Assembly: GCA_012934845.2 (NCBI GenBank)
Contig: WNNJ02002126.1
Span: 124,001-188,000 of the forward strand
DNA length: 64,000 nucleotides
Direction of reading: 5' to 3'
Source of the DNA: Pomphorhynchus laevis
Taxonomy: Eukaryota > Acanthocephala > Palaeacanthocephala > Echinorhynchida > Pomphorhynchidae
The notes under the pieces are model-generated. The model was not told the origin of the DNA and searched no databases. It was given only the letters and a program-made list of their open reading frames with translations. Below are positions 1 through 13,200 of this stretch, one piece after another. Each line of letters opens with the position of its first letter. The stretch's first letter is position 1. The position numbers were made by a program, and so were the translations under genes.

Positions 1-125
1 GAGAATGCTATCAGCATATTTAATAACATAACAGTTAAATGTATGAGAAATCGAAGACAAGTCATCGATAAGAAGAGATAAAAGCAAATGGCCTAATACG
101 GAGCCTTGTGGAACACCGACGGGAT
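1..125 (-). mobile_element. LINE reverse-transcriptase fragment cut by the window edge
   Basis: The minus strand reads VGVPQGSVLG followed by a hydrophobic stretch and KYADS, which are the conserved RT motifs of non-LTR retrotransposons (the last one a variant of YADD). The fragment runs off the left end. On its other side it is abutted by the 3' end of a second LINE at about 126, just upstream of the GVPQG motif, which suggests that one LINE inserted into the other. Clade not determined. Confidence 0.7.
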
Positions 126-3100
126 GGAAAAAAAGATTTATTTTAACGTGCCAAATGCGTGTCAGCGCACGCTTACATTACCACAACAAAACAGAAATGT
201 AAATCATGTGTCGAGAAGGTGTGAACGGAGGAGGTGTTTGAATGTGATAAAGGAGGGAGCGTGGCGGACGTCGAGAGGGAGTTGATTCCTGGCGAGTGAG
301 GTCGGAGACCATATTTGTTGGAGTAATTGGAACGTGGATTAAGAGGGTATGACGGAAACGCAGCGATAGCGAGGTGGGGCGATTGTTGTCTAAGAAAAGA
401 AGGATGACGAACGATGGTGAGCCGACAGCGATGAGACGAAAAGTTACGAGAAGAAAGCGGAGTTTGATGTGGATAGTGGGCCAGGAGAGTTGGGCAAGAT
501 ATGCGGATGTGTGGTCGAAGCGACGGAGATGAAAGAGCACTCGAACGGCGGAGTTGATTATGCGTTGTAGGGGTAGGATGATGGATTTTGGAGAATTAGC
601 GAAAAGGTTAAGGCAGTAATTGATTTTAGAGAAAAGAAGCGATGAAAGAAGAGACATACAAGAACGGAAGTCAATAAGGGGGTGGATACGGCTGATGTCA
701 CGGAGAATTAAGTTAGACCTTGTCTAACCTAACGAAGGGACCTTGTCTAACTCAAGGTCCCTTCATCCAGACCTTGTCACGGACGAAGGGTTTAAGGGAA
801 AGGTGATCATCGAAATGGAAGCCTAAGAAAGTGAGATTGTGGACTATGGGGATGATCGATGAGGCAAAATATACAGTGGGAGGAGATATGTTTGGTTTAC
901 GGGGGAGGATCCACATTATTTTGGACTTGTCGGGGTTTAGAACGAAATGGAGATTTGAGAGACATTTGTAGATAGAAGAAAGACAGTTGGATGCAGAAAT
1001 GCCGATATCGTGTATGCGATGAGCGAGTGCATGATCATAGATGAGGATGTCATCGGTGTATTGCATGACATTAAAGGAGTAAGGTTTGATAAACGGAGAG
1101 AGGTCGCCAAGCAAAAGAGAGAAAAGCAGGGGACCTGGGATTGAACCTTGTGGGACCCCGCAAAAAAATTAGGGATGGGAAGGGAAGGTGATGAATTAGA
1201 ACAGACGCGAAAGGAACGGTCGTATATAAGAAGTATAGGAAGAGAATAGTTAGAACATGCGCAAAATGTACAGTTTGATAGATATGGAGAAAATCAAGCT
1301 ACATTGTGTTTATAGAAGTCATAATCATGACGAAGGCAATGGCGAAGAATCGAGTGATCGACTATGTGGAAAGCAGATTATGCTCATCGTGCGACTTACT
1401 CATCGTGCGAGATGAGTAAGTCGTTATAAACTTTAATACAGGCAATTTCAGTAGAGTAATTAGCACGTAAAGCGGCTTGGAAGTGATGAAATAAGTTGGA
1501 GGAAAAGAGATATGCATTAACTTGCTTAAGAACGAGACGTTCAAGGAGTTTAGATAGAGTGGGAGAAGTAAGATAAGACGATACAAAGATGGTAGTGAGT
1601 GGTCGAGAGATTGCTTTTTGAGGGGATAACGAACCGTGGCGCATTTTTAGTTGGAAGGAAATGTGTGGCTACGGATAGACAAGTTGAACAATGTGATTAG
1701 GAAGCGTGAGCTAGAAGATCAGATATTTTCAAGCAAGTGAATGGGAATTGGTCAAAAGGAGAGGTTTCATTAGGTAATGTCAGAAAAACCAAAGAAACTT
1801 TATCTGACGAAACGGCAAAAAGATGGAATAAATCTGTGAGGAAAGTAATTAAAGCGAATAGAGAATTCAAGGGGCATATGGGTAGACGGGAAAGTAGATT
1901 AGATAGCGTAGATTGTAGATAAGAAAAAAAATTATCGGGATTTGTTACAAGGGTTAGATAATCGTGAGAGAATTGAGTTTAAGATTTTCCAATGATATTT
2001 AGAGTTGGAAGAGAACTCGAGTTGATTTCGCCAAAAGAGAGTACGTTTAGAACGCATAAGAATGAGGTAGAAACAGCGGAGAGAAAGGTAGAAAGCACGG
2101 AGATTTAGAGTGAGTGAGTTTGAAAGCCGTTTAAGAAAGCGATTAAACGCACGAAAAGAATGATGGAGTCGACTCTTAAATGAATACAGTCGGAATCAAA
2201 ACAGGGAGAATGGTGCAAAGCTGAAAACGTCGGAGTCGACTATGCAGACTGTAATTGAGAATAGTCGTAAGTTCAGAATCAAACAGAATGCAGAGATTAC
2301 TGGGAGAAAGATAGTGAAGTGGAAATGAACATAGTGACACATTAAGTAAGGCTGAACATAGTATAGGGATATAGAGAAGTTTCCAGGATCAACTTGGAGT
2401 AGCTAATGTTTATGGCGGAGAAGGCGGATAGGGATGGGGACGAATAAAAGTAAGAACGACAAGAAAATGATCATCATGCATACGACGTGAAAATTTCTGT
2501 TGATTTGACGGATTAATAGGGATGACTCGCCGTTTTTTTCACGTCGATGTTTCTCAATGCGAGCTTAATTAAACTGGACAATATTAGAATGGGATCGGTC
2601 AGGAAAGATACGACAAATATATAAAGTGGTAAGAAGTTTAAAACGTCGGAAGAGTACCGAGGGGGCATGTGAACTTTGTCGGAAAACGATTTTTATGAGT
2701 GGATGACCGAGATGATTGGATTTAGTGGATTTGTTTAAACGGAGAATCATACAGGAGCGAAATTATTGAAGAGGGATAGATTATTATCAGGAAGAATAGT
2801 TGCTAGAATAGACCTGAAAGCAGATACATCATCGAGGTAAGATTGTGGAGAAGCATATTTGAAGCTTTAAGTTAAATATGATAATACAGCGATCGCGCGA
2901 AAGAAAACGATTACTTTGAGGTAGAAGACGGGCAGAGCTGGTAGGAGTAGAGGCAGAAGAGCAGGTAGAAGTGGAAATGACAGGGGTGCTCAATTGAGAA
3001 TTAAGATATGTTGGTACATGTGTGATATGATTAGAGTGTTAAATCGGTTGATCGGAGATGTTACTTGAGATGATTTTTAGCCAAGAATGTGAATTATTGA

Positions 3101-3400
3101 GAAGTGATAGTGGGAGGTAGAGTAAGGAGTGCGTGAAGAGAAGAAAGAAGTATGATAGGTATTTAGATGGATGGAGGAATAGGAAATAGGAGTTACAAGA
3201 TGAAAAGCTTTACCGTTTGCCTTGCTAGGATGATGAAGATGAATGGAAGTTTTCCGTAGTTAAACGAGGATTGTGTGCGAGAGTAGGTTAAAGAATTGGA
3301 ATATACGATGCGAAGTCAAGTGTTGATGTGAGGGAAACGTCAAAAACATTATTGGTCTGAGTGGTCGTGTGTGAGACAGAAGTGGATTAGCAGGATAACT
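126..3400 (-). mobile_element. Decayed AP-endonuclease LINE (CR1/Jockey-like)
   Basis: Read on the minus strand, pieces of a LINE pol appear in order. A weak endonuclease end with a DDH in place of the usual SDH lies near 2460. An RT segment with KLLERLVLKQ lies near 1550. GVPQGSIPGPLLF lies near 1130-1165 and QYTDD (in place of YADD) near 1049-1063. A C-terminal domain with LLFSKINYCLNLF follows to 178. The frame is broken by several stops and shifts, so no single protein is encoded. The 5' limit near 3400 is uncertain because the endonuclease is weakly preserved. The 3' end near 126 joins another LINE. Confidence 0.75.
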
Positions 3401-4439
3401 GTAAAAGTTTTACCGATGAACAACAACCACATGTAAACAGTTTACTTTGATACACTGAACGGTCAGATATTTTAACTCGAACAAGGGATCCTACGTCACA
3501 GTCTTTACAATCGCATCACATTTCAAACTTTATAACCATCATTGCATTTCAACGTGGAAGATGTTATTAAAAGAGATTAAGCTCAATCCGCGAGCGTAGC
3601 GAGCGAAACTGTCAGGAATAACCTGGAACTGACAGAAATAATCTGGAACTGACCGGAATAACCTGGAGCTCACAGTAATAATCTGGAACTGACCGGAATA
3701 ACCTGGAGCTCACAGTAATAATCGGGAACTGACAGGAATAACCTGGAGCTCATAGTAATAGCATGGAACTGACAGGAATAATCTGGAACTGACAGGAATA
3801 ATCTGGAACTGACAGGAATAATCTGGAACTGACAGGAATAATCTGGAACTGACAGGAATAATCTGGAATGTAATTTGCTAGAACACTTATAATAATAATC
3901 TGGAACTGACTAATAATTGTAAATAATCTAAGACAATTTTTAACCAGTGTATGTAATTAATAATGTCGTCATTACCTTGTTTTCTAGTAGATACGCGATG
4001 TCGATCATGCATAATGTTTGATGTTTTAGGAATGTTTCGTTCAGGATCTTTTTCGCTTCATTTTGTGAACTTTACAATTAGTTTATAGACATCTGTCGAT
4101 ATGTAGTTAATAAGCAGATGTAGCTGGTTGGGAAAACGAAAGGCATTGATGTCATACATCTCATCACGACAGCTCTCGAAAGTTCGTATCCAGTGCTTCC
4201 AATCAGCTGATGTTGTTTCATATCATGTAAGGAGAAGCATCGATACCATCGATTGAGTACAATTTATTGAATAAAGTGTTGAAAAATAAAAACCAGAAAA
4301 GTGCAACTTATCGTAGAGAATACCATATATAGTTTTATTCAATAAATCTAGAAGCACAGTTATCAGATGAGTGAGTGAGATTAGAGAGTCTTAGTTATAG
4401 AATTTAGTATACGAGTTCACGACACAAACATATTAGATA
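3401..4439. other. Non-coding stretch around a minisatellite
   Basis: No gene is visible here. It contains the 20-bp minisatellite listed separately. Positions 3868-3890 also match the fold-back element at 9908-9930, over a stretch beginning TGTAATTTGCTAG. A 13-bp inverted repeat (TTTATTGAATAAA and its complement) lies near 4261 and 4334. Confidence 0.5.
3608..3868 (+). repeat. 20-bp minisatellite, about 13 units
   Basis: The unit is close to GGAACTGACAGGAATAATCT repeated in tandem. The left part alternates two unit types (CTGGAACTGACCGG and CTGGAGCTCACAGT), giving a 40-bp higher-order repeat. The right part is homogeneous with 20-bp units. One further partial unit occurs near 3897 after a short unrelated insert. 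Confidence 0.93.
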
Positions 4440-5640
4440 ACAATGGGACTAAAGCAGATCTATGGAGGAGTCCGGTAGTATAAGTACGAGAAGAATACAG
4501 GTATCATCAAACTCGAATTCTAAATAATCTTATGTAGAGAAAATCTCTGATCAAGTAAAGAATCATCGAGTCAACATTATAATTCTCAAGAACAAATAGC
4601 AACAATCGATGTAAACCCTATCAAACGCTCGACTGAAGTCTAGAAATACTGCGTCAATGTAATTATCTTCAGCAACATGCTTAACTCAATCTTCACAAGC
4701 GCATAATAAGTTCGTGAAGCATTGTGCCCTATTCAGGATTCCTAGTGAATTTAAATGAACATATAAACGTTTGTTTAATATCCACTGAAGGATTTTCCAG
4801 ACCACACTAGTAGGGCTTACTTCACGATAATTACCGGTACTCTTTCTGTCCCCATGTTTGAAAATCGGGACAACAATGGTTGTTTTCCAGATATTTAGTA
4901 ATCTTGATCTGCGCAAGCTCAACTCAAGTAACTAATCCAATGGTTACGCTACGTATGGAAAACGTAATTTAAGAAGATATGGATGAACTTCGTAAGGGCC
5001 TGCAGTGAATGCAATAGGTAATCTACACAGTTTATCATTGGCCTCTCCAACATGTTCCATTATCGGAGTGTTATTTCTGCAAACGTGACTTGCTGTTGTA
5101 TCATCACAAACATTATAGGAATAATCTGTCTTAAGCTCAAAAGTTGATGCAAACATCTCAGCTATCGTGGCAAATGAGATGACATTTGTACCACCATCTT
5201 GTAAAGAAATTGCCACAGGCAGAACTCTTGCTCTCCTGACATTCGACCAAAATATCTTAGGTTACTACAAATTTTTTTAGCAATCTCGCCCTTTAAGTTT
5301 TGTCCCTTTTTTATCTTAAGGCGATTGACTATATTGCGAAATATAAAATACTGCTTTCTGAAAAGAATTGCAGTGGAAACAGCTAAAAAATATGATTTAT
5401 ATGATTTAAAGCACACGTTAGTTCCGTATCGAACCATAGTGTATATTTGCTTCTGTACACTCGTCGAATAGAAGCAAAATCGTTCGAGAATTTTATTAAG
5501 GTCGAATGCATCACCTGCCACCGATCATCAAAGTTATTGCTATAACATGAAAAAGTAGTATTCGATGCGGCCTCAAGCAAGGCATTAACATCAGCTCTTT
5601 GCCATGATCTTTTTTAACTTATTGATTCAACATTATTTTT
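4440..5640 (-). mobile_element. 5' part of a LINE pol (linker and N-terminal RT)
   Basis: Minus-strand pieces in order: WFDTEL (the usual segment after the endonuclease) near 5400-5420; AGPYEVHPYLLK (a degraded form of AGPDGIHP) near 5000; WKTTIVVPIFKHGDRKSTGNYR near 4860; and DFSRAFDRV near 4630. These are the linker and the first RT blocks of CR1/Jockey-type LINEs. The YADD region is missing, so the 3' part is lost. Several frame changes are present. It is distinct from the LINE at 126-3400. Confidence 0.75.
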
Positions 5641-7106
5641 CGAAAACTCAGAACAATTAAATTAAATTTAATTGTTAAAATTAAAATTAGTATATAAAAT
5701 TATTTATTACATATTTATTTTAAAAATGAATGTGTATGTTTTAATATTATTAGTTATATTACAAATTATATACAAATAGAGTATAAAAAATTGAAAATAT
5801 AATATTAAATTATATTATACTATAATTATATCTGATAAGTAAATAATTTATTTATAATTTATATTTAATGTTATATTGTATATTTTTTATTTTTATTGTA
5901 TTTATATTAAATATTATTTAGATACTTATATTATTCTAATTTATAATATATTTATTTTATTTATATTACATATTATTTATATTATATTTATATTATTCTA
6001 TTATATAGCATATTTATTATATTTACAAATATTGTATATAATATTTTCAAATTTATATGATTTCATATTAAAAATGCTTATTACATATTATTTATAATAT
6101 TTTTAATAATATTATTTATAATATTATTATTTATATTTTTTAAATCATTTTTTAAAGAGAAAAGCGTCCATCTAATCTGCATAGATTGGGCACCGTTAGT
6201 TTAGAGAATTGGTACAATGGTTTAATAATTCAGATAATCTTTCATTTGTAGATTAATATAGTGAGTTTAATATGTGTGAGAACATCGATAAAAGAATGTA
6301 TATTCAAATCAATACAATTTAATTACCAATTTTCATATTTATATATATGGATACCCATTTTACAGATAAAAGCAAACAACGATAAAATGATAAGCAATTT
6401 TAATGTTTAGAATTGGGTATTCAGTCATACGATATGTGCGATCGACAATTTAAAAATATTTGTAATATATCCATCCTGATTTGTATTTTAAAATATTCAG
6501 GAAAATTGTTCAAGTAAAATTGAAAGACCAAATTATTTTGATATTTTGCTAGCAACTACGAGCAGCTTCAGAAATAAGAATCAATATAAAATATTTTTAA
6601 AATAATTTTGCGGATTTTTCAAGATATATAATATCCCCAACTAATGAGTCGTAATAACGACGAAAAGACTGTTACATATACTTTACTGATATATAAATTT
6701 TAGAATTCACCGTTTAAAATTATTTTTAAAGATCGTTTTTTAAATCATTTTTTACAGAGAAAAGCAAACAACGATAAAATGATAAGCAATTTGAATGGTA
6801 AAAAGCATGTGAGGTAATTGTTTTCAGAATTGGATATTCAGATAATTGATATAATATATTCCGAGTTAGCTTCAATCAAGTTGCTAGGGAAAATAAAGTT
6901 TCACTGCCACAACGTTTATCTAAAAGTGATAACAACGACATAACTTATCAAATAGGCAACATTTAAGGTAAAATTATCATCGTTTCATTGATATGTACAT
7001 AATCTGATTATATTTGAAGTACCAGCTTGAATCACACTATTAAAGAAAATAGACTACAACGGTCAAATGAGAAATATAAAAGTTCCTTTTACTAACGAGA
7101 TTGGCA
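5641..7106. other. AT-rich region downstream of the ING gene
   Basis: No gene seen. Positions 5690-6020 hold an AT-rich dispersed repeat that recurs at 7890-8180. Near 6361-6440 and 6760-6850 two short segments (AAAGCAAACAACGATAAAATGATAAG, in part) form a direct repeat. A short piece near 6530-6580 resembles the GGAGCTGG fold-back family. Confidence 0.5.
5690..6020 (+). repeat. AT-rich dispersed repeat, copy 1
   Basis: The segment starting AAAAATGAATGTGTATGTTT, and the following run of ATTTATATT motifs, match 7890-8180 in order and spacing. It contains no coding capacity. Confidence 0.7.
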
Positions 7107-7217
7107 TTAATCTGAAATCGCTTCATCCATGGTATTTTTGCAGTCATCACAAAACCATTTTCCTTCCGGCGCTTTTTCAATACCGACGCAGTCGTAATGG
7201 AACCAGATGATTTCACA
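7107..7217 (-). CDS. ING gene exon 7 (second half of PHD finger, stop)
   Basis: It encodes CEIIWFHYDCVGIEKAPEG, then KWFCDDC, which completes the PHD finger, and a short acidic tail before TAA. The acceptor is TTAG. Confidence 0.92.
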   Translation of the reverse strand, partial: CEIIWFHYDCVGIEKAPEGKWFCDDCKNTMDEAISD

Positions 7218-10200
7218 CTAATACAAACATGTTAATAATCAGTTGTGTAAATATTTTTTGTTGTTGAAATAAAATCAACTATAATTTAAATTAACCAATT
7301 TTTAACAAATTATTCAAATAAATTGCTTAGTCAAATTATAATCTGAGAAATAAACACAATATACACAAGACAGACGCACTCGTTTTAAGCTCATAATTAC
7401 GACAAATGATATCACATTTGATGCATACAAAATCCTTAATTTTATTTATTTATGATAAATTTGATTAGAAAAACGAGTCTTAGTGCAAATATAAATAAAT
7501 TCTAAACATTTACATTTCGCAATTGAAAAACCGAAGCTAGTTTGCATTTGACATTTTTAAATTTTAAATTTTTACATCTTATATTTTATATTTGGTATGT
7601 AAAATCTTACATTTAAAAAGCCTAATATAGTATTGACATGAAAACTACTGGTGACCTTATATTAATAACTTTCAATACAACTTTTTTAATTAATTAACTA
7701 CCACAAATTAACCCGGAATACGCCTTGTAAAAGGCGCATTCCGGGTTAAGCTTCCCGACGAAGGTTGTAAAAAAGCATGTAGGTTTAAACTTTTCTGTTC
7801 GTCTTAATTAAAAAAATTGTATGACATTCTTTTTTTTATTTTGATTATATTAAATATATATATCCTGTTTAAAAAGCCTAATATAGTATTGACAAATAAA
7901 ATTATAATATAAAAATAACATAATATTTATTCTAAAAATGAATGTGTATGTTTTAATAATACAAATAAATAAATTAATTATATAATTTTATAAATAAATA
8001 AACAAATAAATTATAAAAAATTAAAAATATAATTAATATTAAATAAGTAAATAATTTATTTATAATTTATATTTAATATTGTATCTTTTTTATTTTTTAT
8101 TATATTTGTATTAAATATTATTTATATACTTATATTATTCTATTATATAATATATTTATTATATTTATATTAAAAATTATTTATATGATTTTAAAATCAT
8201 TGCAGTCGGTCTTTGATAAAAATCGCTAGAAAAACGGCTTTGAATTTAAATATAAAGAAAAAGTCAATTATTAAAAACATATATATGCCAATGTTTTTAT
8301 ATCCATTTAAATTATCATATGATAAAAATGCTTAGAAAAACATCCTTGAATGCAAATATAGGAAAAGCAAAATATTTACATTTTTAATCGAAACATTTAA
8401 ATATTTTACATTTCAAGCATAACTATTTATTTAAAAATTATCTTATAAAATAATATAATTTATGATTTTATATATAAATTATATTATATTTTAAATAATA
8501 TTAATTATTATACAATAATTATATGATCCATATAATTAATATTACATAATAATTATATGGAAATAGCATATTTCCATATTACACTCAGGAAATTACTTTA
8601 GCAAATTTACTTATATAAAAGTAAAATAGTAAAATGTAATTGATGTAGAATTAATAAATTTCTGTTTAAAGAAATAAACTGAAAATCTTACATTTGGATT
8701 ATCACATGCTACCATTGAGCCATATGATGGTTCTTTGCAGTAGCAGTACGGTTTATCTTCTTCGGTATCTCTTTAAATAAAAAATAAAATCATTATTGAT
8801 AGTGATTACATAAATGGAACAAATGTTACATAAATAGTAAGACGAGAACAACTTGTATAACACCTTGTATTATATAATATTATATATTAATATATAATAT
8901 TAATATATAATATTATGTATTATTATATAATATTAATATATATTATATAATTCCAGGTATTCAGGGTAGTTTGCAAATAGTATATGTTAATAAAACACAC
9001 GCACGTTGTGATATATTTGCTTATTTTCATTTCTATTTTTATGGATCTAATTCAGTCACGAATGGCCTTGTCCAAATTATACTGCCAAAATAAAATCATT
9101 ATTGATAGTGATTACATAAATGGAACAAATGTTACATAAATAGATTATATTTATATAATCTTATGTAATCTCTTATATTCTATCCTTTGATTATAAAGTA
9201 TAATAAAATCATAGGATATAAAGTATATCCTTTGATTAGAAGATATTTATAAATAAAAATGTTTTAGTGTCAATAGATAAAACTTCATTTTAGTTGACAA
9301 ATAATTGTTATTCAAATTCAATATGCTAACAAATTCAATCATATAGACTATTTATAAAACAAGCGTGATTTTTTAATTATTTATATTGCGTTTCTAATTT
9401 ACTGTTTTTGTTAGATAAACATCAGAACAAACACGTCTCTCTCACTGCTCATAATAAACGATTTGGTCTTCCAAATTAAAATTTATGCAATAAAAATTTA
9501 TAAAATAAATATTTAGTATTTCCATGCAAATATTCAAGAAGAAACTACCGTCGATTTCTCTGTAATGGTGCAGTAGATATCATAATATCAGTAGAATTCG
9601 ATCCATCACAAGTATCAGCAGTCCCAGATTTGATGGAACGTTCTCTCTCACAAGATTGGAAATAATTTTCAAACAGGCGAATCATATCATTCGATCGTAG
9701 TTCTAAAATATAAAGTCAAATTTATAAATTATATAAATCTCATAGCACATAGTTAGTGCTAATTATTCCCATTCATTGACGAAATTGAATTTGAATGAGG
9801 ATTGCGACGGTGTGATAACATTTAAATTTGAATAAAGCTGGCAAAAGCCATCGCAAAATTTATTTTATTGAATATTTCGATGCCTAGCTGGCATCATATT
9901 CAGCAATTGTAATTTGCTAGAACACTTATAAATTTTCTATAAATTCAAGATCATTACAATTGTTCAAGCTAATTACAAGCAAATTACAATTGCTGAAGAT
10001 GGTGCCAGCTAGGCATCAAAATATTCAATTGAATAAATTTTTCAATGGTTTTTGCCATCTTTCTTCTAATTTAAATTGATGAAATTATTGATAATAAAAT
10101 GAATTTATTACATATGAATTTATGCTAATTTATCTACAGTATCTCGCTGATTAGGAGTAAGACGCCTTTAGTTTTTATTATTAACATCGCATTCAATGAT

Positions 10201-13200
10201 GTTATTTAACGACTACATTTATTCCTTTTTACCAGCTTTGTTGATTAATAAATATATGGTATACCTCGCTATATGCGGGGCTATGTTCCTTCCCTTTATG
10301 CTAATCCGAAACAATCCGCGAATTATTGATGTTGTTTTGAAATACGCCTATTGAATAACGCCACAGCAATTTCAAAATACATATCTTAATTTTAAAAAGA
10401 ATTTTTATAATCCAATAATTTTATAACTGACTAATAAAAAAATGTACATCATATTAGAATTAATAAGTCATTAGAACTGTTCATGAAGAGTTGCATAGGG
10501 ATGAACTGCTGTTTTGAAATTTATGTCAATTTAAAAAAATGCCGAAATTATGAATAAACTTTGAGAGCAAAATCTGTATCTGCTGGATCAGAAAAAAGTG
10601 AAATACAAATAAATGAGGTTTACACTGCATTTGAAACTTTGTCTCTGTGTTTGTCAATGTCTGTGAGTTGATATAAGTGATGTTTTAATTATAGAAGTTC
10701 CATTTTTCTGTTTTTTAATTTATAATTTATAAATTTATTAATAATTAATTAATAATTTATTTATTGAATTTTATTTTACCAAAATAATAAGTAAAATTAG
10801 TAGAAGATTATATTTGGAACAGGATTTTTGAGTTGTAAATTATATTAATATAAATTTGTATCAAATCGGTTATTTGAATTTTAACTGGTAAAAATTACCA
10901 CTTTATCAGCTACATGAGTAGCTGATTTATCAGCTACTTAACACGAAACTACAAAATTGCTTAATAAAACCTGTTTATGAGACGTTCTGTGTAGCATGAA
11001 TTAAAAACAATAAATTTTGAAAAGTTGATTAAAAAGTTGATAATTTCAACTAAATAAAAATTGATTAATTAATAAATTATTACTAATTTTTAATACAATT
11101 TTCAATTAATTTCAATCAATTTTTTATAATTTCAATTTATGTTACAAGCTACAGAAAACGTCTTTGATCAAATAAATAATCAAACACCAAAATCATTTAC
11201 CTTTAATCATATCTTGATTAATAATATTTGGACGAGAAAATACCTCTAAAAATGTTAACGGTTAACAAATACTATTTGGAATTAAAGTTTAAAGAACCAT
11301 TTTCTATCTGTGCAGCGACACCGGGTTTTGTTTTCTCCAAATCGTTTCGTGAAATTTCTAATTCCATTTCAACTTCTCGTTGATATTCTTTCAACTATAA
11401 AATAAATTGTTGTATTTTATAAATGTTTTCATCGCTACTGTACACTTTGAGAGTATTCAAGGATCTTGACCATTTTATGCCGTTGAATATCAATCGCCTT
11501 TCTACTAAGCTACAAATACATTTATTAATGGATTAAAAGACAAATTAATCTATAGTTAAAAATTTGATTTAAAATTCAATTACTTTAAAAATGATTACTT
11601 TATTGGTACTTACGTATACTTTATTAAACGGGCCCAAAGGGTCTCCTTGCTGAACACCGCTTAAGGATGAAGGGGATTTCAAATTCTCAAATCGTAAAAT
11701 CGATCCACTGCTATAGCAATAATGTAATCATTTTGAAAGTTCTGGGAAAAACCTTCTTATAGCGTCCATAATGTATTTTTCGACTCAGAGAGTTAAATGC
11801 ATTTGTTAAGTCGATTTTGATCTACATCAGGTCATCATCTTGTCGGTGACCGTGATTTAATAATCGAGCATGCTGTATAATCTCCTTGATACCATTTGGT
11901 ATAGCTAAACCGAGTTGGTGGGGTTGAAGAGCTGTATATATATATCTCGTATAAATCAAAAACAACAAGCAATACATAACATCAATCTCACAGACTAAAA
12001 TCTACCAGTTGTTGCTCCAATCCATTGTCGTAATTCTGCATTAACTTCTTTCATTGATCCTTGTATAATGATCGTCGGGCAAGCCAACATGTGTTCTCCG
12101 GTTTGAATGACGCCGCAGTTGCAGTTTGGAGATGTTACAAGACCGGCTTTGAAAAAAAACCTCTGTATCGACCGTATCCAGAACGGAGCCTGTTTAGCTG
12201 TACCCAGTGTGAACGGGTCAAATCGTTACCGATCGGAAATAGTGACACATTAGGAACGAACCTGCGTAGTTGGGATGTTGACTTCTCCCATCTTTGTTGC
12301 CACCTCCTACATACAAGCTCATCAATTCCATTCGTGTTAATTAGATTGAGCAGAGTTCTGGCACTCTGCTGAACGGATGTCGTGATTTGAGGCGGGGTTT
12401 GACAACAGGGATTGGTAGGGTGTTCAGGGATCGGCTTGCTGAGACACAGATTGCGTCCCGCCTTATATCGGCTGGTGGTATACCAGATAACACGGAAGTA
12501 AGTCGATTGGTGTTGGCCTTATTGCTCCACTGATTAATCTCATTGCCTCGTTAAGACTTGCGTCAACTTTCTTGACATGTGTGCTTCCAGACCATACCGG
12601 GGCCGCATATTCAGCAGCCGAGTAACATAGGGCCAATACAGACGTTCGCAGTGTATGGAAGCTTGAATCCCAATTGATTCCGGCCAGACGACGAATAATA
12701 TTGCAGCGTGACCGCACCATTCCCGAGATAGATTCAATGTGTTGCCTGTAAGAGAGTGTGCGATCAAGGGTGACTCCGAGATACGTTGGATGCTTCACTT
12801 TAGGCAGCCTGGTTCCGTCAAGAGATACAATCAATGTAGCATCAACTTGGTGATTATTGAGATGAAATAAAGATACTACCGTCTTATCAATGTTAAGTCG
12901 AAGATGCCACTTTTTGAAATATCCGGATAATATACTTATGTCGGCAGAAAGTGTTTTGCTGAGTGGAGCCATTTTGTGGCCAGTTGATAGAATTGCCATG
13001 TCATTCGCATATATGTATTTTTTCGCTGATGTCAGTGGTATATCTGAGGTGTATAGGTTGAACAGCAGAGGGGAAAGAACTGATCCCTGCGGTAGGCTGT
13101 TATTGAGTCTGCGCGCTCTTGAAAGTTTACCACCCAACTGAACCTGTAATCGACAGTTTGAGAAGATGTCAATGATCAAACGGATCATATGGGGCGAAGG

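Larger units (their letters stand above)
7218..8691. other. ING intron 6
   Basis: AT-rich intron. It contains the GC-rich hairpin, two 25-bp direct repeats starting AAAAGCCTAATATAGTATTG near 7616 and 7870, and the second copy of the AT-rich repeat at 7890-8180. No other gene seen. Confidence 0.55.

Noticed and set aside
5876-6097. Plus-strand frame of 73 codons rich in Y, I and F
   Set aside because: Low-complexity translation of a TATATT-rich repeat that also occurs at 8050-8180.
12061-12372. Plus-strand open frame of about 100 codons
   Set aside because: It is antisense to the C-terminal domain and zinc motif of the LINE on the minus strand, which gives a clear family match.
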